Assembly: GCA_021234535.1 (NCBI GenBank)
Contig: CM037837.1
Span: 1,984,001 to 2,048,000, forward strand
Direction of reading: 5' to 3'
Length of the DNA: 64,000 nucleotides
Source: Stichopus chloronotus
Taxonomy: Eukaryota > Echinodermata > Holothuroidea > Aspidochirotida > Stichopodidae
Of this stretch, positions 31,001-57,072 are shown in pieces (position 1 is the first letter of the stretch; each line of letters starts with the position of its first letter). Made by a program: the position numbers and the translations under genes. A model generated the notes under the pieces. The model was given only the letters and a program-made list of their open reading frames with translations, searched no databases and was not told the DNA's origin.

Positions 31001-34000
31001 TAAGAAACGTTAATTTTCAAATATAATTGCTGTTTTTTTCTGTTTTTATGCCAATCCCGTGGCTTTTCAAAGTAGCTACTGTTATTTTCCTTCATTGTAA
31101 GACGTAGTCCGTCCATGTACAACCGCGCGTGTACATTTAAAATTAAAGAAAAGTCAAGATCACACATAATCTTATCCTCCTTCAGTGCACACGCAATCAC
31201 TTTAAAGGAGCTTATTGCGCTGGCTCATGAAATTCATGATGTTTTGTCACACTTGAAGCTTGTTATATACTACTCATAGTGTCATAGTGAATGATCAAAC
31301 GGAGGAATTTTGAACGTCTTACTTACAATTGAAGCAACAGTAATAGAGTAAAGTAATTGACAATTAACATCACCTTTTGCCGATATATGCCCAGATACTT
31401 TTTAGGTACTAAGGTTTTAGGTAAATTAGTTACCGACAGTATAGCTATACTGTAGGCAACTAACTCTCATAAAGTACTACAAGTTCTTACATTTCCGGTA
31501 ACTATGGGAAAAGATAGGCCTACATGACTCGTCAGGATTATTAAAGTATTTGCATGAGATGGCTTTCTTCAGTTGAACTTGTCGCAAAATGAAACATTTC
31601 GGCTCTATAGGCCCCTTTAAGTATACACTAGGCACAATTGAACCGGTTAAAAGTTCAGTGCATATTGGGTTTGGCATCGCAAAAATAAAAGGAAACTTTT
31701 CACATTTGTATATAATAAAGTATATCAGCAGGGAAATATGAATCCACTGCAATGCACGTCACCGTGGGGGACCCTATATAATATTTAAAATTTTCAAGTA
31801 ATATGGAACTAAATTTACGAAACCTGTAAAAACTTACTCGGAAATGTGAATACATTGCCACGATAAATACGAAACTGAGAATAGCACTGAAAATGTGGCA
31901 GGCCTCCACAATAGAACATGAGGTTATATGATGAAGTTAATTGGTATAGCTGTTCCCAGTCCCTTGGGATTTTTTTATTTGATACAGAATGGACCCACTG
32001 GAAAATTCATGGCAATTTTTTGGGGGCGCTCTGCATAGCTCATCCGTGGTTCCCTGCTCATTTGGTAAAGATATACGTTACACGACCAAAAGTGTTTTTT
32101 TTTTTTTTTTGAGGGGAGGGGAGGGGGAGCATATATGGGATCAACGTATAGTAGTAACGAACAGCATTAGCCGCCAGCCGCGTTGCACCCCTATAACCCC
32201 ATCAGTCGCCTTATACTACAAAGCTCAATTGAACTGTGATGTACAAGAAAATTGGCCTAATGCGGAAAGGAGACAGGAAAAAAGAGAGATTCCTCTCGGG
32301 TCATGGAGAGATGCGTTGACAGCCGGGCCTCTCTAGTTCAGTCACGAGCCAAATGAAGGATACATTATGAGGATCTAGAGATGACATAAACGCCACACGT
32401 AGTCAGTCAGCAAACCAGATGAAGTATCTTATAGTTAAAATTTTGACTAACCGTAAATGTTTTTTACTGTCATAAATATTATATTTATTTTGTGGTTACT
32501 GATTAAAACAACTGTACCTAGAAACCTGTTATATACCACGTTCGTAACTGTCAGTGGATAGTGGTTTTATAGTAACTTCATTTAACTAGTGCAATGGGGA
32601 TTGTTAGTATCAATACTCTTAACTCACGCTTTTAATTACTGAGACATAAACATTGGTTTAATTTCTATTAGTTTTCCAGACAGTCACGAGGAAGACTGTT
32701 CTCATCAGATCAGAACGCCTACCCAGAGGCTCTCACTGCCAATGTGGACACCACTGACGAACCTGCAGACGATTGGGGGGGGGGGCAACTTCACCAGCCT
32801 AATTAAAAGAAGTAATTTACTGGTTCATTTAAGTATAAATGAGTTTGGGATACCTACAGGGATAGGACTGAAAAAATTCAATTTACCTCACTTGAAAGGG
32901 GACTATAGAGAATGAATCGATCCAGAAATGTTGATCCTTGTAAAAGCAAAGGCCAGTGAGGCCAGCATAAGGCCTTTGTTGAGTGAAAATTCACTTCAAA
33001 AAAGAGCAATGTTATGTTCGACATGCCAGTACGAAATATCGCTCTTTTGCTGTGAATTTTCAATCCACTCAGGGTAAAATTCATTCTTACAAGGAGTGAT
33101 CCCCTGTTCCTCGTTTTGGACTGGATTTCACTCTTTTACGGAGAAAGTTTCGTTCACCGTTATATTCAGTCAACTTAGAGGCTCTGAACCATTGCACTAC
33201 TCATCACCATGCAGTGAATATCATTATCACGTGTCATTGTCACTCGTGGTTTTGTTTTCACTGGCTTCAAGATGCCATGCATGCATCATTAACATAAAAT
33301 CCATAACCTCTGATTTTTCAATTTTTGTCATCAAACTAGAATCCCTCTTAATAACCAAAATTATTACTTAAATCTTTTCCTGCCATATTTTTCGATTGAC
33401 TGTGCCTGTTATAGTCTTTGCTTTAGCCTTTTCCTATTGTTCAACATTTTTAAAGTTACCTTTAGCTTTGCCCTCAAAGTGACGTAATCTTAAGCTCTCG
33501 GTGTAATTATAGAAAAGCGGCTGTCTTAGATCTTCTTTCTTTCTTTTGTCCAAGGATTTCTGAATTGGTTTTCAACGGGCTGTACAATAAATGAAGCACT
33601 TTAGTCAAGGCACTGCTGTTTGGATACTGTTGGCTGTTGTTTCAAGTCTATCACTGGCCCCAATTAGAATTTTTTTTTGTGAAAACAAAAATGGTCAGGA
33701 TCATTATGTCACATGTGCCATTGGGTCCTCTTCCTATTGTCCTTCCACCTCCCTCTCCCTAGCCCCATGAAGATGACCCCAGGCTAAACGGGCCAGCCGT
33801 GCTAATCCAGGCTAAAGCACGCTAGGCATAATCTTACACAAATACAACGAAATCAAATGTTATTTATAAACCGTCTGAACAACACAACAGTTTCACAGTA
33901 ACCTGCATGTATCCCTGCGATACTTTCAGTTTTAGTTAAGACGTCAAGTGAAGTAAGGTTTGTTTTTCCTCTCAAAGAATTTCCTTGACGTAGTAGCGTA

Positions 34001-34482
34001 TTTAAGTCTGTCACTCATTTACTGAGATTACATTGTCTGTTTGGGGGGGGGGGGGTGGGGCTGAGAAGCGGATCACTCAACCCACTAGGTGCATGCTTTG
34101 TTAGCTCCCCAATACCCAATAAAGTATCAATTGTTCTATTACAACAATTGCATTTTTTCTAGGCCTATACATAAGTCAGCACTGTAAATTCATTGTGACA
34201 GTTCTCATGTATAGTATTTACAACATAGTATGTAATGGTGTAAGACACTTTAGGAAAGTTTAGGGTAGAGTTTAGGTAATATATGGACCCTATATCTGAT
34301 ACTAACCCTACCTCCACTACAATGTATTATTTTTCGTCTGTGAAAAATACATCCCCCCCCCCCCTCGTTATCGTTAATTAATTTGTTACTGGCTGATGGA
34401 ACTGGATCAAATATTACAGGTTGTGAAAACGAAAGCAGAATACGTGACTAGAATAATAGTAATTATTTTCATCACTTTGAGT
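28091..34482. other. Gene-poor intergenic DNA
   Basis: No convincing exon on either strand. The stretch is marked by many poly-G/poly-C runs (near 28969, 29301, 29631, 30462, 32767, 34042, 34352) and old transposon-like G-rich fragments. A CAGTGGTGGATCCAAG word at 30214 with a C-run at 30461 may be a degraded hAT-like element, but no matching right end was found. Confidence 0.5.
32981..33070. repeat. Imperfect hairpin-forming inverted repeat
   Basis: GAGTGAAAATTCACTTCAAA at 32981 pairs with the complement of GCTCTTTTGCTGTGAATTTT (33041), with a 4-base insertion in the right arm and a loop of about 32 bases. It could be a small MITE or a chance palindrome; nothing supports an RNA gene. Confidence 0.5.
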
Positions 34483-34600
34483 GGGCAGGCACTTAGCTTT
34501 GGGGATACTTCGTCTAGAAAACAAGCTTTTAACCTGTTCTAAGGATGTAGGTTCGAAACCTCCAGTGCCCCATGCGCCATCCTGCCCTCTTTTTTTTTTT
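34483..34600 (+). ncRNA. Vault RNA-like gene, isolated copy E
   Basis: The most vertebrate-like copy. The ends GGGCAGG and CCTGCCC form a perfect 7-bp terminal stem, where the array copies have one G-U pair. Box A is TTAGCTTTGGGG (34493-34504), then GATACTTCGTC, and box B is GGTTCGAAACC (34550-34560), close to the vertebrate vault-RNA box B. The terminator is a run of more than ten T. The central part is shorter and unrelated to that of A-D, and the flanks are not shared with the array. Upstream DNA is AT-rich (TAATTATT near -23) without a clear TATA. Confidence 0.78.
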
Positions 34601-36518
34601 CGACCTCCCATATTGCAATGGCAAACTGAACTTTTCGATTTCTTTTTATTCGGGTTACCATCGCTAGGCTTAGGTACAACATGTTCAGTCTACATGTTTC
34701 TCATTTACATGTTTCTCATTACGAATTAAATTTGTTTCATGAAAATCGAGATGACAGCAGGGCCGCAGCTAGAGTCACATCTTGGGTGGGGTGGGGTGGT
34801 GGGGGTGAAAGTAAAACTTTCCGACTGGCCGGATATTTTTTCAAACTAAGTGGCGACGCCACCGAGATAGTTTCACACACTAGGAATGCCTTCTTCACGA
34901 TGGGGTGAAGGAATGAAAGGGTGCAGTCTTTACGAAAAGGGCATTATCAGGCTGAGGGGGGGGGGGGGTGAGTAACGGCAGCACTATTTAACGGGATTGT
35001 TTTTTTTTTCAGATTTATTGAGAAATTTTCCAATTACCAGGTAACCAATTGGTAACCTTAAACACAATCTGGTGCAATCATTTGGCATCTTTTCATGTCA
35101 TAAAATGTTCTAGACTGAGATATGAAAAATTCCAACTGGTATTTCGCATTTTTTGACTATCGTCGCTTCTAGACTTTTCAATTGCCAGGTAATCTTAGAC
35201 ACAATCTGTTGCAATAGTAGGCATAATGTCATACAGTGTGCTAGACTGAGGTATAAAAACTTTCAACTATCAGATTTTCCGACTATCGTCGCTACTAGAC
35301 TGAAATACGAGAAATTTAAATGGTGTTACGGTATTTGTATACATGTCATTACTTTAATAGTCATTCTATTGATCAAATACAGGTCTAACATTATGTGCAA
35401 TTTAAATAACTTCTGAATTCTTTGCCCACAGGAGATCTATATATTTTTTTAAATCCCAAATCTCAGTTGGGGGGCACAAGGTTTTCCAGGTGAATCTTCC
35501 TCTCCCTTAGAGGTCTATTACGGTCAGAGCCGTATCTCTATATAAGGCTCTCATTAGGGTTCCTTAACACTGCCACCATTCCATTCAGATTATCGCACAT
35601 ATAGCACGGTGTGTGATGCTCTGCAAATAGCAAATGCTGACTGCAAGAGGTCATCATGTGCCCTACTATACAGCTATAGTGCAGGTCGAACACTTAACAC
35701 TGAGGTAGTTTAGACGGAATATGTATTGACACAAGAGAAAGTGCATGCCCTTTTTTATTATTTATTCTAAATTGATTTGTTAGCTTGTTTTCTATTAATA
35801 CCAAACTAAGAAGTGGGCTCACCTAACCATATACACATGCTTTGTGCCACAATCCACTGACGCGGCAGACGAATCGACAATTTATTCTACATCAGTCACC
35901 ACGATATTGTGTGTAGGATATTCGGAAGGACCGTATACAAAGGAAATCCGCATTTGTGTGCAATGATCAAAAATAAATGGTTACAATTCATGCACAATTG
36001 AAACATATTTTTATCCGCGATAAGCTTTCTGTAACTTTAAGTCTGGCTTTTGAAACTTTGTGACTGACAGAAAAACGCGTTATTGCAATTACTCTGGGTG
36101 TGACGTCAAAGCTTTCAATATTTAAAATGTTTTTCATGTCTGCCGACGTTTAACATCAGCAGGCCTATTCTGAATCAATCTGTATATTGTCCTGGCGGTG
36201 TTGGTTTATTGTATGCCCAACAGATTCAAAGGACTGTTTTTGCTTTCAAATGTCGGCATTGTATGTGTGTGTGATGGTGTGTGTGTGATGTTGTGTGTGT
36301 ACAGCCATTACTGCATATATAGCTGAGTATATGCAATGGGGAGGAGCGTAAGGATTGTACTCCGCGGTCCTCCTTGAATACCCTGTGATTCTTTTTTTCA
36401 GAAGGAACTCAAAACGGTGCAAATATTTTTTACTTTTCCAATTCATTTTTCGGCGAAAATGCCTAAGTTTTGGTAAATTATCTGTGAGAAAAATATAAAA
36501 GAGGAAAATCGACACCAT
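34601..36518. other. Intergenic DNA, G-runs and a local duplication
   Basis: A segment with CAATTGCCAGGTAA and AGACTGAGATATGAAAA-like words occurs three times, diverged, in 35020-35320 (for example GACTATCGTCGCT at 35156 and 35281). A (GT)n stretch lies at 36262-36300. No gene recognised. Confidence 0.45.
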
Positions 36519-36759
36519 CAGTGGCGTCGCCAAGGAGGGGGAAGTTATTCAAATTGCACTTAATGTTAGAACTGCGTTTGATCAATAGAATGACTGTATA
36601 CAAATACCGTAACACCCATGAGCTTCCCGGGGATTCTGGTCTAGCACTTATAGCTTGGTGACGCCACCTGTGTCATTGGTAGTGACTGGTAGTTCCCCTG
36701 CACAATCACTGTGCCATCCCCCGTACCCCAATGAAATGAAAAGTCTGGTGACGCCACTG
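36519..36759. mobile_element. Probable small hAT-like element
   Basis: CAGTGGCGTCGCCA at the left and TGGTGACGCCACTG at the right are inverted repeats of 241-bp spacing, in the style of the element at 22823. The 8 bp on each side do not match, and an internal GGTGACGCCAC suggests a rearranged or composite copy. Confidence 0.4.
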
Positions 36760-37759
36760 AGCACAGTTGTAATATCTTACAGTTTTTTTTTTTCAATTCC
36801 TCCAGTAATTTTTGAGCGCCAATTCAAGTCTCATCGCGCCCTTTACGGAAACCAGTTTTAAAATGTTGCTGTGATTGAGTTACCCTAAAGTATATATGTG
36901 TATTGGATACAGTGGTATTGCGTGACGATCGAAGTGTGCAAAGATTCGGGGCGGTGCTGTGTGCACACTTTTGTAGGCCCTTTATGGGACTGTGCATGGA
37001 TAACATATTTTTTACTTGAACTTTGTAAAAAGCGTATGGGAGGAGGGATGGGTCTTGTTGCTGTGATTTACGTCTGGCACGGGGATTCGGCTTTTCAGAT
37101 TCCTCTGAAGTGTGTTTAAGTTCCATGCTCTCCTCTGCTGACTCTTTTTTTTTACTTTTCTGAAAATCGTAGTCATAAAGGTTTACATGTAGGCCTATAC
37201 CTTTGTATACCTTTCCTTCACCTTTTCCATCTATGTATATCTTTTTGACTTCCTCCTTTCCTATAGGACCTTCCCAATTCATGCATCTAGCCCCACGCCC
37301 TCACTGCCTAAGTTCCACATTCTACCAATTGTTACTGTAATCAAGAAGTGGGTCTACTGTATTTTACTCATCCACTCCTTCCAACATATTACTTCATATT
37401 TCAAGTGCATTTGTTGGTGTGTATTTTTGAGCGTTATGTATAGGACTGAGGAAATGGATGACAATTTTCGTATTATCTTATTTCGAGAAGACACCCCCGA
37501 CGAGTTCCTCAAGTCCACTTTAGATTCACATCATCCTAGCAGAGTGACATTTGCATCATTGTAACATTGTCTTTACAGAGAGGTTAAAATAAGTGAAAAG
37601 TGCAGGAACTTTTTATGACAAAGAATGATGCATTGGTATGGTTGATCTCAATTTCCAGACAACCTACACACACTTTTTTTTAAAAGCCCTCTTTCTTAAA
37701 AGCAGCATGAAAGTCTTGACCAGGCTGAGGGCTGGAGTCATTTCAATCAACCATATATA

Positions 37760-37806
<47 letters not shown>

Positions 37807-37851
37807 AGGTGACGATGATGATGGTGACGATGATGAAGGTGATGATGATAG

Positions 37852-37939
<88 letters not shown>

Positions 37940-37998
37940 AATGATGAAGGTGATGATGATGGTGATGATGATGATGAAAGTGATGGTGATGATTCCGT

Positions 37999-38036
<38 letters not shown>

Positions 38037-38051
38037 GTGTTGATGATGATG
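37760..38051. repeat. GAT trinucleotide microsatellite, about 290 bp
   Basis: A nearly pure run of GAT with scattered GGT, GAC and AAG interruptions, purest at 37855-37940. Open frames across it (poly-Met, poly-His, poly-Ile) are artefacts of the repeat. Confidence 0.95.
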
Positions 38052-40932
38052 CATTCGCTACTTTGGAACGGGACCCTTAAAGGCATATTTTACTGATAAT
38101 TGAAGGGAGTTTAATGAAAGGGGATAATTTTCCATTGCATGCACGTCCAACCCCATGTCGATATCTTAACTGTTCCTAACTTCAAATATTGCCTTTTGAA
38201 AACAAAATACTTCTCTGGTCAAGTAAGATTTCCAGTCGCCTCAGGGTTACCAAATACCAAGTAACAGTGGCAAATAATTACTGCGAGAAATCCTTGACAT
38301 GTTTTTCTTTGAAATTAAAGCCCTCATTTGACCTTGAAATTTGACAATAGTGAACATGCAGATTGGGTATATTGTAGGCCTAGATTTACCTTAAAATATT
38401 ATAAAAATTAAATCACATCTCTCAAACTATTTTAATGTTTCTTTCGACAATCAAGATTATATAAAAAAAAAAAAAATACTGCCTTCATGGGTGGCATGAC
38501 AAATTTTTCAAAGTGCGATGAACCACTTAATAACTCCATAACTTCTAAACGGAATATAATGATAAGATATATTCACCCATAAAAAATGCCCACAATGTAT
38601 ATATTTGTTTATGGGATATCAGTTTCTTTGGGTGGCAATCATATTGTACTATATGTACTTCAACTCCACACTGTTGTTTATAACTCAAGATATTTCTGTT
38701 TGAAGAAAGACAACTCTGGCCAATTTTCCAAGGTGTCTTAATTTAGTTAAGGTTACAAAATATAAGGTAATACTTTTCTGCCATAGGACTTTCTTGTTCT
38801 TTAAAATTTAAGTGTGATTTCCTATTCGTCTTCAGTGACTCTTAAAAACAGGTTTGACCTCAAATGGCAACTGACTCCGGGGGCCATCGAGTGTGGTGCG
38901 GTTCAATGTGGTTTGGCGTAGTGCGCAACAATATCCTGAAAGAATCTTGGAAAAATGTTTTTGAATAGGAAATAACTGTTTTCTCAAAATGGGGATAGTT
39001 TATCAGGAACGTACGTAGATTGTTGTGGAAAAATTTGAGAAGTGCTGCAGAAACAAACTTAGGCACAATTTTGCAACTAAGCCTCTTTTGGAACACCCGA
39101 CACACAAAATCAAAGAGGTTATGGAGAGGGGGGGGGGGTGCGGGCAAACATTAGAACGGTAATAAGTATAATCTTGTGATAAGACGATGGTACTTTTCTT
39201 CCTTCAGTGTACGGTTCTAAACCTGAAAGATACATCGCACCCTTACTACAATAGAAGCCTACACAATTTTTACAGTTATGAATGGAAGCAATCGGATGAT
39301 ATAGGCCTACAGTTCAAAGCAGAGCAGTGCATACACTGTAGTGCTATAGCAGGCTCTGGCCATACATGGGCGTAGGTAGCGCTGTCCGGGCGTTCTGAGG
39401 CAGCTTGGGGAAGAAGATTCACGAAGTCTTGACCGAAACTATGATAAGTGCCACGTGCATCAACATAGTTTCGCCAATATGGCGTTTAATCTAGCCTTCT
39501 CTGCATGGTACACAGGGTAAGTGTTTATAGATCACACTGAATTTGGGGGGCAATGTTTTCTCAATGAGTTATCTGTAAAAAATCAGGAGTGGTTTGAAAT
39601 CAGAAACTTCGCCATAACTGGTATTTTGGGATTTCCACTTCAAGTAACAAAATCCAAGCCTTCGACTTTTGTAATCAAAACTACAAAGTCAAGTTTCATT
39701 CAGCAGGCCTGCCTACAAATCGGTTTTAGAGCTTTTTGTTTCGTATACGGGCAACACATGAATGGTGTTTACTTACTTAATTGACGTCATACTCCTCTTA
39801 TGTAACAAGACTTTTAATTGGATTAGATACGTATTTCTAATAATCAGACCAATCAGAGATCTCCACCTATTCGTTTGAAGAGTCGAATGTGGACCTGTGA
39901 CGTAACTAAAATCTACCTAGCCACCTTCCACATACGTGTATATGGTTTAAGTACACTGTACCGTACGTATACAGCGTGCAAGCGACGCTCTCGACCGGGA
40001 TCTCCTTCTCCAGCCCACACACACACGCACGTTGGTTAAGCTGTGTGTCCAGCTACCAAATTAAGCAACGGTGGCTCTTGTTTTTTGTCGTTTCGACCAA
40101 CGGACTGAGATTTCATCAAATTTGTGCAAGCTGAAGCTACTGTAGGATTGTCTGTTGTTTGCTGTGGATTTGGTAGCTGTGTATTCGTCTAAATGCTCAA
40201 CACGTTTACAAGTTTCCCCCTGTACCGTACGTTGAACACCAACTCTATACGATCTGCGACAAGCTCATGTCATGACGGACATCAGCTGTGGCAACTGAAG
40301 CCACGAGCATACATTGTATTTGTGTAGCTTCTACGTCAAAGCTTAGGCTTGGCCTAACGTTAGGCCTAGCTATCGACGGGCGTAGTTAAGTCTACGTAGT
40401 CTAAGTAGTAACTAATGATCAGTGTTCACTGAACAGACATGTACATCAGCATTCCGGATAGGATTTACTGTTTATGCTGCAGTTCAATACCGAAAAATAA
40501 AGCACTGGATGTACATGGCATGCGTGAAGAGTTAAACACTGGGAGAGATTTCGGTTTTGTTTTAAATTTAGTTTTTACCCAAGTTTGACTTGTATTTTGC
40601 ATGTTCACCCTCACAACGAATCAGCTCAGTAGATCAAGCATACGCTACGAAGTTGGGCAACTCTGTACAATCTTTGCCAGCTGAGTCCTTTTCTCTTATG
40701 AAGGGAGCAAACAGGCCCAACATAAATACTAGAAATATGACATTGAGCATTTGACAAGCCTGTTAAGGTGCTTCATTAAAACATTTGTCAGTTTAGTGAC
40801 ATAACTCAATTTGTGACTTTCTCAGTAACTACCAGTACTGTAGTAACTAAGAGTACTGTAAGACTCCTAACTTAAATACTTTGTTAGAAATTTAAAGGCT
40901 ATTCCAGTCTGTTTGAACAAATTTGTTGCAAT
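38052..40932 (+). promoter_or_regulatory. Upstream region of SERCA gene, start site not fixed
   Basis: Upstream of the SERCA ATG lie a YY1-like word (AATATGGCG at 39476) followed by a good donor at 39511 (ACAGG|gtaagt), a pyrimidine/CA-rich stretch near 40000-40030, and an acceptor-like TGACTTTCTCAG ending at 40825. One reading is a non-coding first exon ending near 39511 spliced to about 40826; another is a start near 40.0 kb with a long leader. The sequence alone does not decide. Nothing else is recognised from 38052 to 39400. Confidence 0.3.
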
Positions 40933-54347
<13,415 letters not shown>

Positions 54348-54731
54348 ATGTCGGAAAGGATGAAGGAAGCAAAAATATTGAGGAGGAATCATAACTTAGG
54401 GTCAACTTACGAGGACTTTGAGTGTGTTAAAAGCTACTTGTAACAAGGAAGAAATTATCGCAGAGTTGATAAAGTAAAATTTGCACAAGGCAGAGCGCAG
54501 AGTTAAAGGAGGAAATTGAGTTTCAAATTAGCATTGGAATTACCTACAGCAGAAATTCCACCATACGATGGAGACGCAAGAACATTCTGGTCGTTTATGA
54601 AGAATTTTGAGGTAAATATGGCAGACAAGCTGAGTTCAGATGGGGTAAGGTTGAGTTATTTGATTCAACTAACAGCAGGCAAGACTAGAAGCAGCATTGA
54701 TTACTGTGTGTTTCTTGGAGCTCAGAGATAA
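54348..54731 (+). mobile_element. BEL/Pao-type gag relic (DUF1759-like)
   Basis: After a short broken frame starting MSERMKEAKILRRNHNLGST (stop at about 54440), the frame 54516-54731 encodes LELPTAEIPPYDGDARTFWS, then FMKNFEVNMADKLSSDGVRL and SYLIQLTAGKTRSSIDYCVF before a stop. The pattern P-x-x-E-I-P-x-F/Y-x-G-D-(x)n-F/Y-W-x-F-(x)n-R-L-x-Y-L-I-Q-x-x-x-G-K is that of BEL/Pao retrotransposon gag proteins. No protease, RT or LTR seen nearby. Dead fragment in SERCA intron 3. Confidence 0.75.
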
Positions 54732-57072
54732 TGTTGACTGATGTCATACTCATACTGTACTTGATGTGTGGGTTGTATGGCCTGGGTAGGTGATCCCTAT
54801 TGCTTTTGGTGGATGTCAAATGTCACGTTCATTTTAGGTCACCAAAATAAAGGTCATTTTGGGTTAAAGGCTTGTGGTGTATCAAGAAAAATAACAGCAG
54901 TTGATCTTATACTTGTCATGTGAATAATTCATGTTTGTTGTAATATAACCATGTAGCAAGGAATCACAAAGCCTTTTGGCTTTCTGGTTACTGGTACTTT
55001 GCCCAACCCCAATTAGCATACATTGTATGCAAATGATTTTGTTTCTCAAGGGCCCTCAAGCTGAACGTGGCCTCAGTGTTCGTAGCATATAGATGTGTCC
55101 CTGTTCTTTATTTTGTGCAGTCCTGTATGACATTGTCAACAAAAACTTCATTTCACTACATCTCCCTACAACTACAGTAGTATTAGTTTAGTATTAGTTT
55201 AGTATTAGCCAGTAGCACTAACTCAAGTATTACATACTTTAATGAAGTATGCATCAATATATATATGACAAGATGTACAAAAATAGCAATGACGTTGCTG
55301 ACATTTCTTGCCTGAATCCAGGACTTTGTTTTCTATTCTTCACCTGTTATCATCAGTTATGCTGATTTTGTATATTTTTGTTTTGCAAGTTGAAATTCCT
55401 TTCCGGTGTATTAGCTCTGTTACATAAATAGCCCTTTCTTGTATTCAGCTCAGAGTATTTTCTCCCCAGAAAATTACCACTGGCAATTCCTTAAACCCTC
55501 TCCTTAAAAGGTTTAACCTTGATAATTTTTCCTGGAGGAATTTTCAGGGTGAGGGGGGGGGGGGGAGAGAGTTGTGTGATGGGGAATCTCCAGGTTTGGA
55601 ATTGTTGGGGCAGTGAATTGTACAGGGAATGTTGTCCAAAGGGGAATTTACCAGGTAGAAAATGTCCCGGGGGGGGGGTTGTCTATTCATGTTCCCATCG
55701 TTTCCCCATTCGATTTATTTATGCATTTCATTTACATTTAGCATACAGCTCTGAGTTTACACCTGCCTCCTCCTGACATTTCCTTTGAAATGTAACTAAT
55801 AGGTTGACAGAACATTTAATCCAATCTTGACGATATAAAGTTGGTAACAATCTGCGTCACACTCTGCCTGTGGCCTCCTCTGTTCCTTCCGTTTTATATA
55901 CAGTATGGATCTGCAAATTTGTCCTCTCTGTTTGCGCACTTGCCAGCAGATACAACATATGTTGAATTAAACAGAGGTAGAATGGTGGTACTGCACAGTA
56001 CATCACATGCATTGTACTAGTTTTAGCCACTTATTGATGATTGTGAACTTACACAGCATGCATTGAGTATGCCGTATCAAACTGAAATGCTTCTCTTCAA
56101 AATTGTATCCTGTTACATGTGGACTGTTTGTTTGTTAGTGTGTGGTACGCATGATTGTCAGTGCCTTGAACACATATTTACGGCACAGCACTTGCATCCT
56201 GAGGGAAAGACAGGATGACCATTGTAATTCGTTCCAACAATTAATCAGATCTGTTTAACTCAAGATCAATTCACTTTATGAAGCTTTGAGAAAGCACAAA
56301 AAGTTGTATTGGTCAACCGCAGTGTAACCTCAGTCTTAAATACCGATGGTCGCAAGTCAGGACTGGATCTCATAAAAAGTTTTGTTCAAACAACTGTACT
56401 TCATTTTGCCTGTTACTGTGGACATTTCTGCTGTATAAATTTTTAAGGTCCTCCTATTTCCCTTTCTTTCACACCATGCATTCAGCCATAGCAGTGTCCT
56501 CTGACATTTCAATCCAGTGACCTTTACCTTGAAATTCATTGACAGATCTGTTTGCCTGGCACTGCAAAAGATTTGTCTGATCCACTTATGTATATATGCT
56601 GCTATAGCCTACTGTACTGCACCTGTAGCTAGGAAAAGTGCAGTCGTGGATTGCATTTGGTGTGTGTGTAACAGAAATATACAGTAGACTGTACAGAGCT
56701 GGACTGTTAATTCTGTTATGGGGTAAGGTCCAACTCATACATCAGTTCAGCAGGGACCCTTAGATGTCCACTTTGCTCATTTTGTGGAAGCGTACCACAG
56801 TATCGAATTTGACTTCATAGTTAAAGGTGATTAGTCATCATATTGATATCTCATATGATACATGTCAGTCCCTTCGTGGAGACTCTCTGCAAACATTACC
56901 ACTGTAGATTATTTACTTTTTCTTTTACTCGTGTACAGTGAATGGTTATGGTAGCAAAGCAGTAGGTGTACAAGCAGTCTGAAGATGTCTCATTGACTTC
57001 AGCAAAGAGAAAATGTAAACTAGCAACATCTGCAGAGATACCCTAGAAGAGAATGGCCTCTCATGAGGTTAT
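54732..57072. other. SERCA intron 3, middle part
   Basis: G-runs at 55552-55564 and 55670-55678; no exon recognised. Confidence 0.45.

Noticed and set aside
22452..34600. The box A/box B units as tRNA genes or a tRNA-derived SINE.
   Set aside because: There is no cloverleaf with a 7-bp acceptor next to the T arm, the units are 115-123 nt with paired outer ends and their own terminators, and the TACTTCG core after box A is typical of vault RNA. A SINE origin is kept only as the alternative to test.
36824..37282. 152-codon minus-strand open frame, Lys/Glu-rich.
   Set aside because: No recognisable domain, no splice or promoter support, second half looks random; longest chance frame of a gene-poor stretch.
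37743..38096. Open frames of poly-Met, poly-His and poly-Ile on both strands.
   Set aside because: Pure consequence of the GAT microsatellite.
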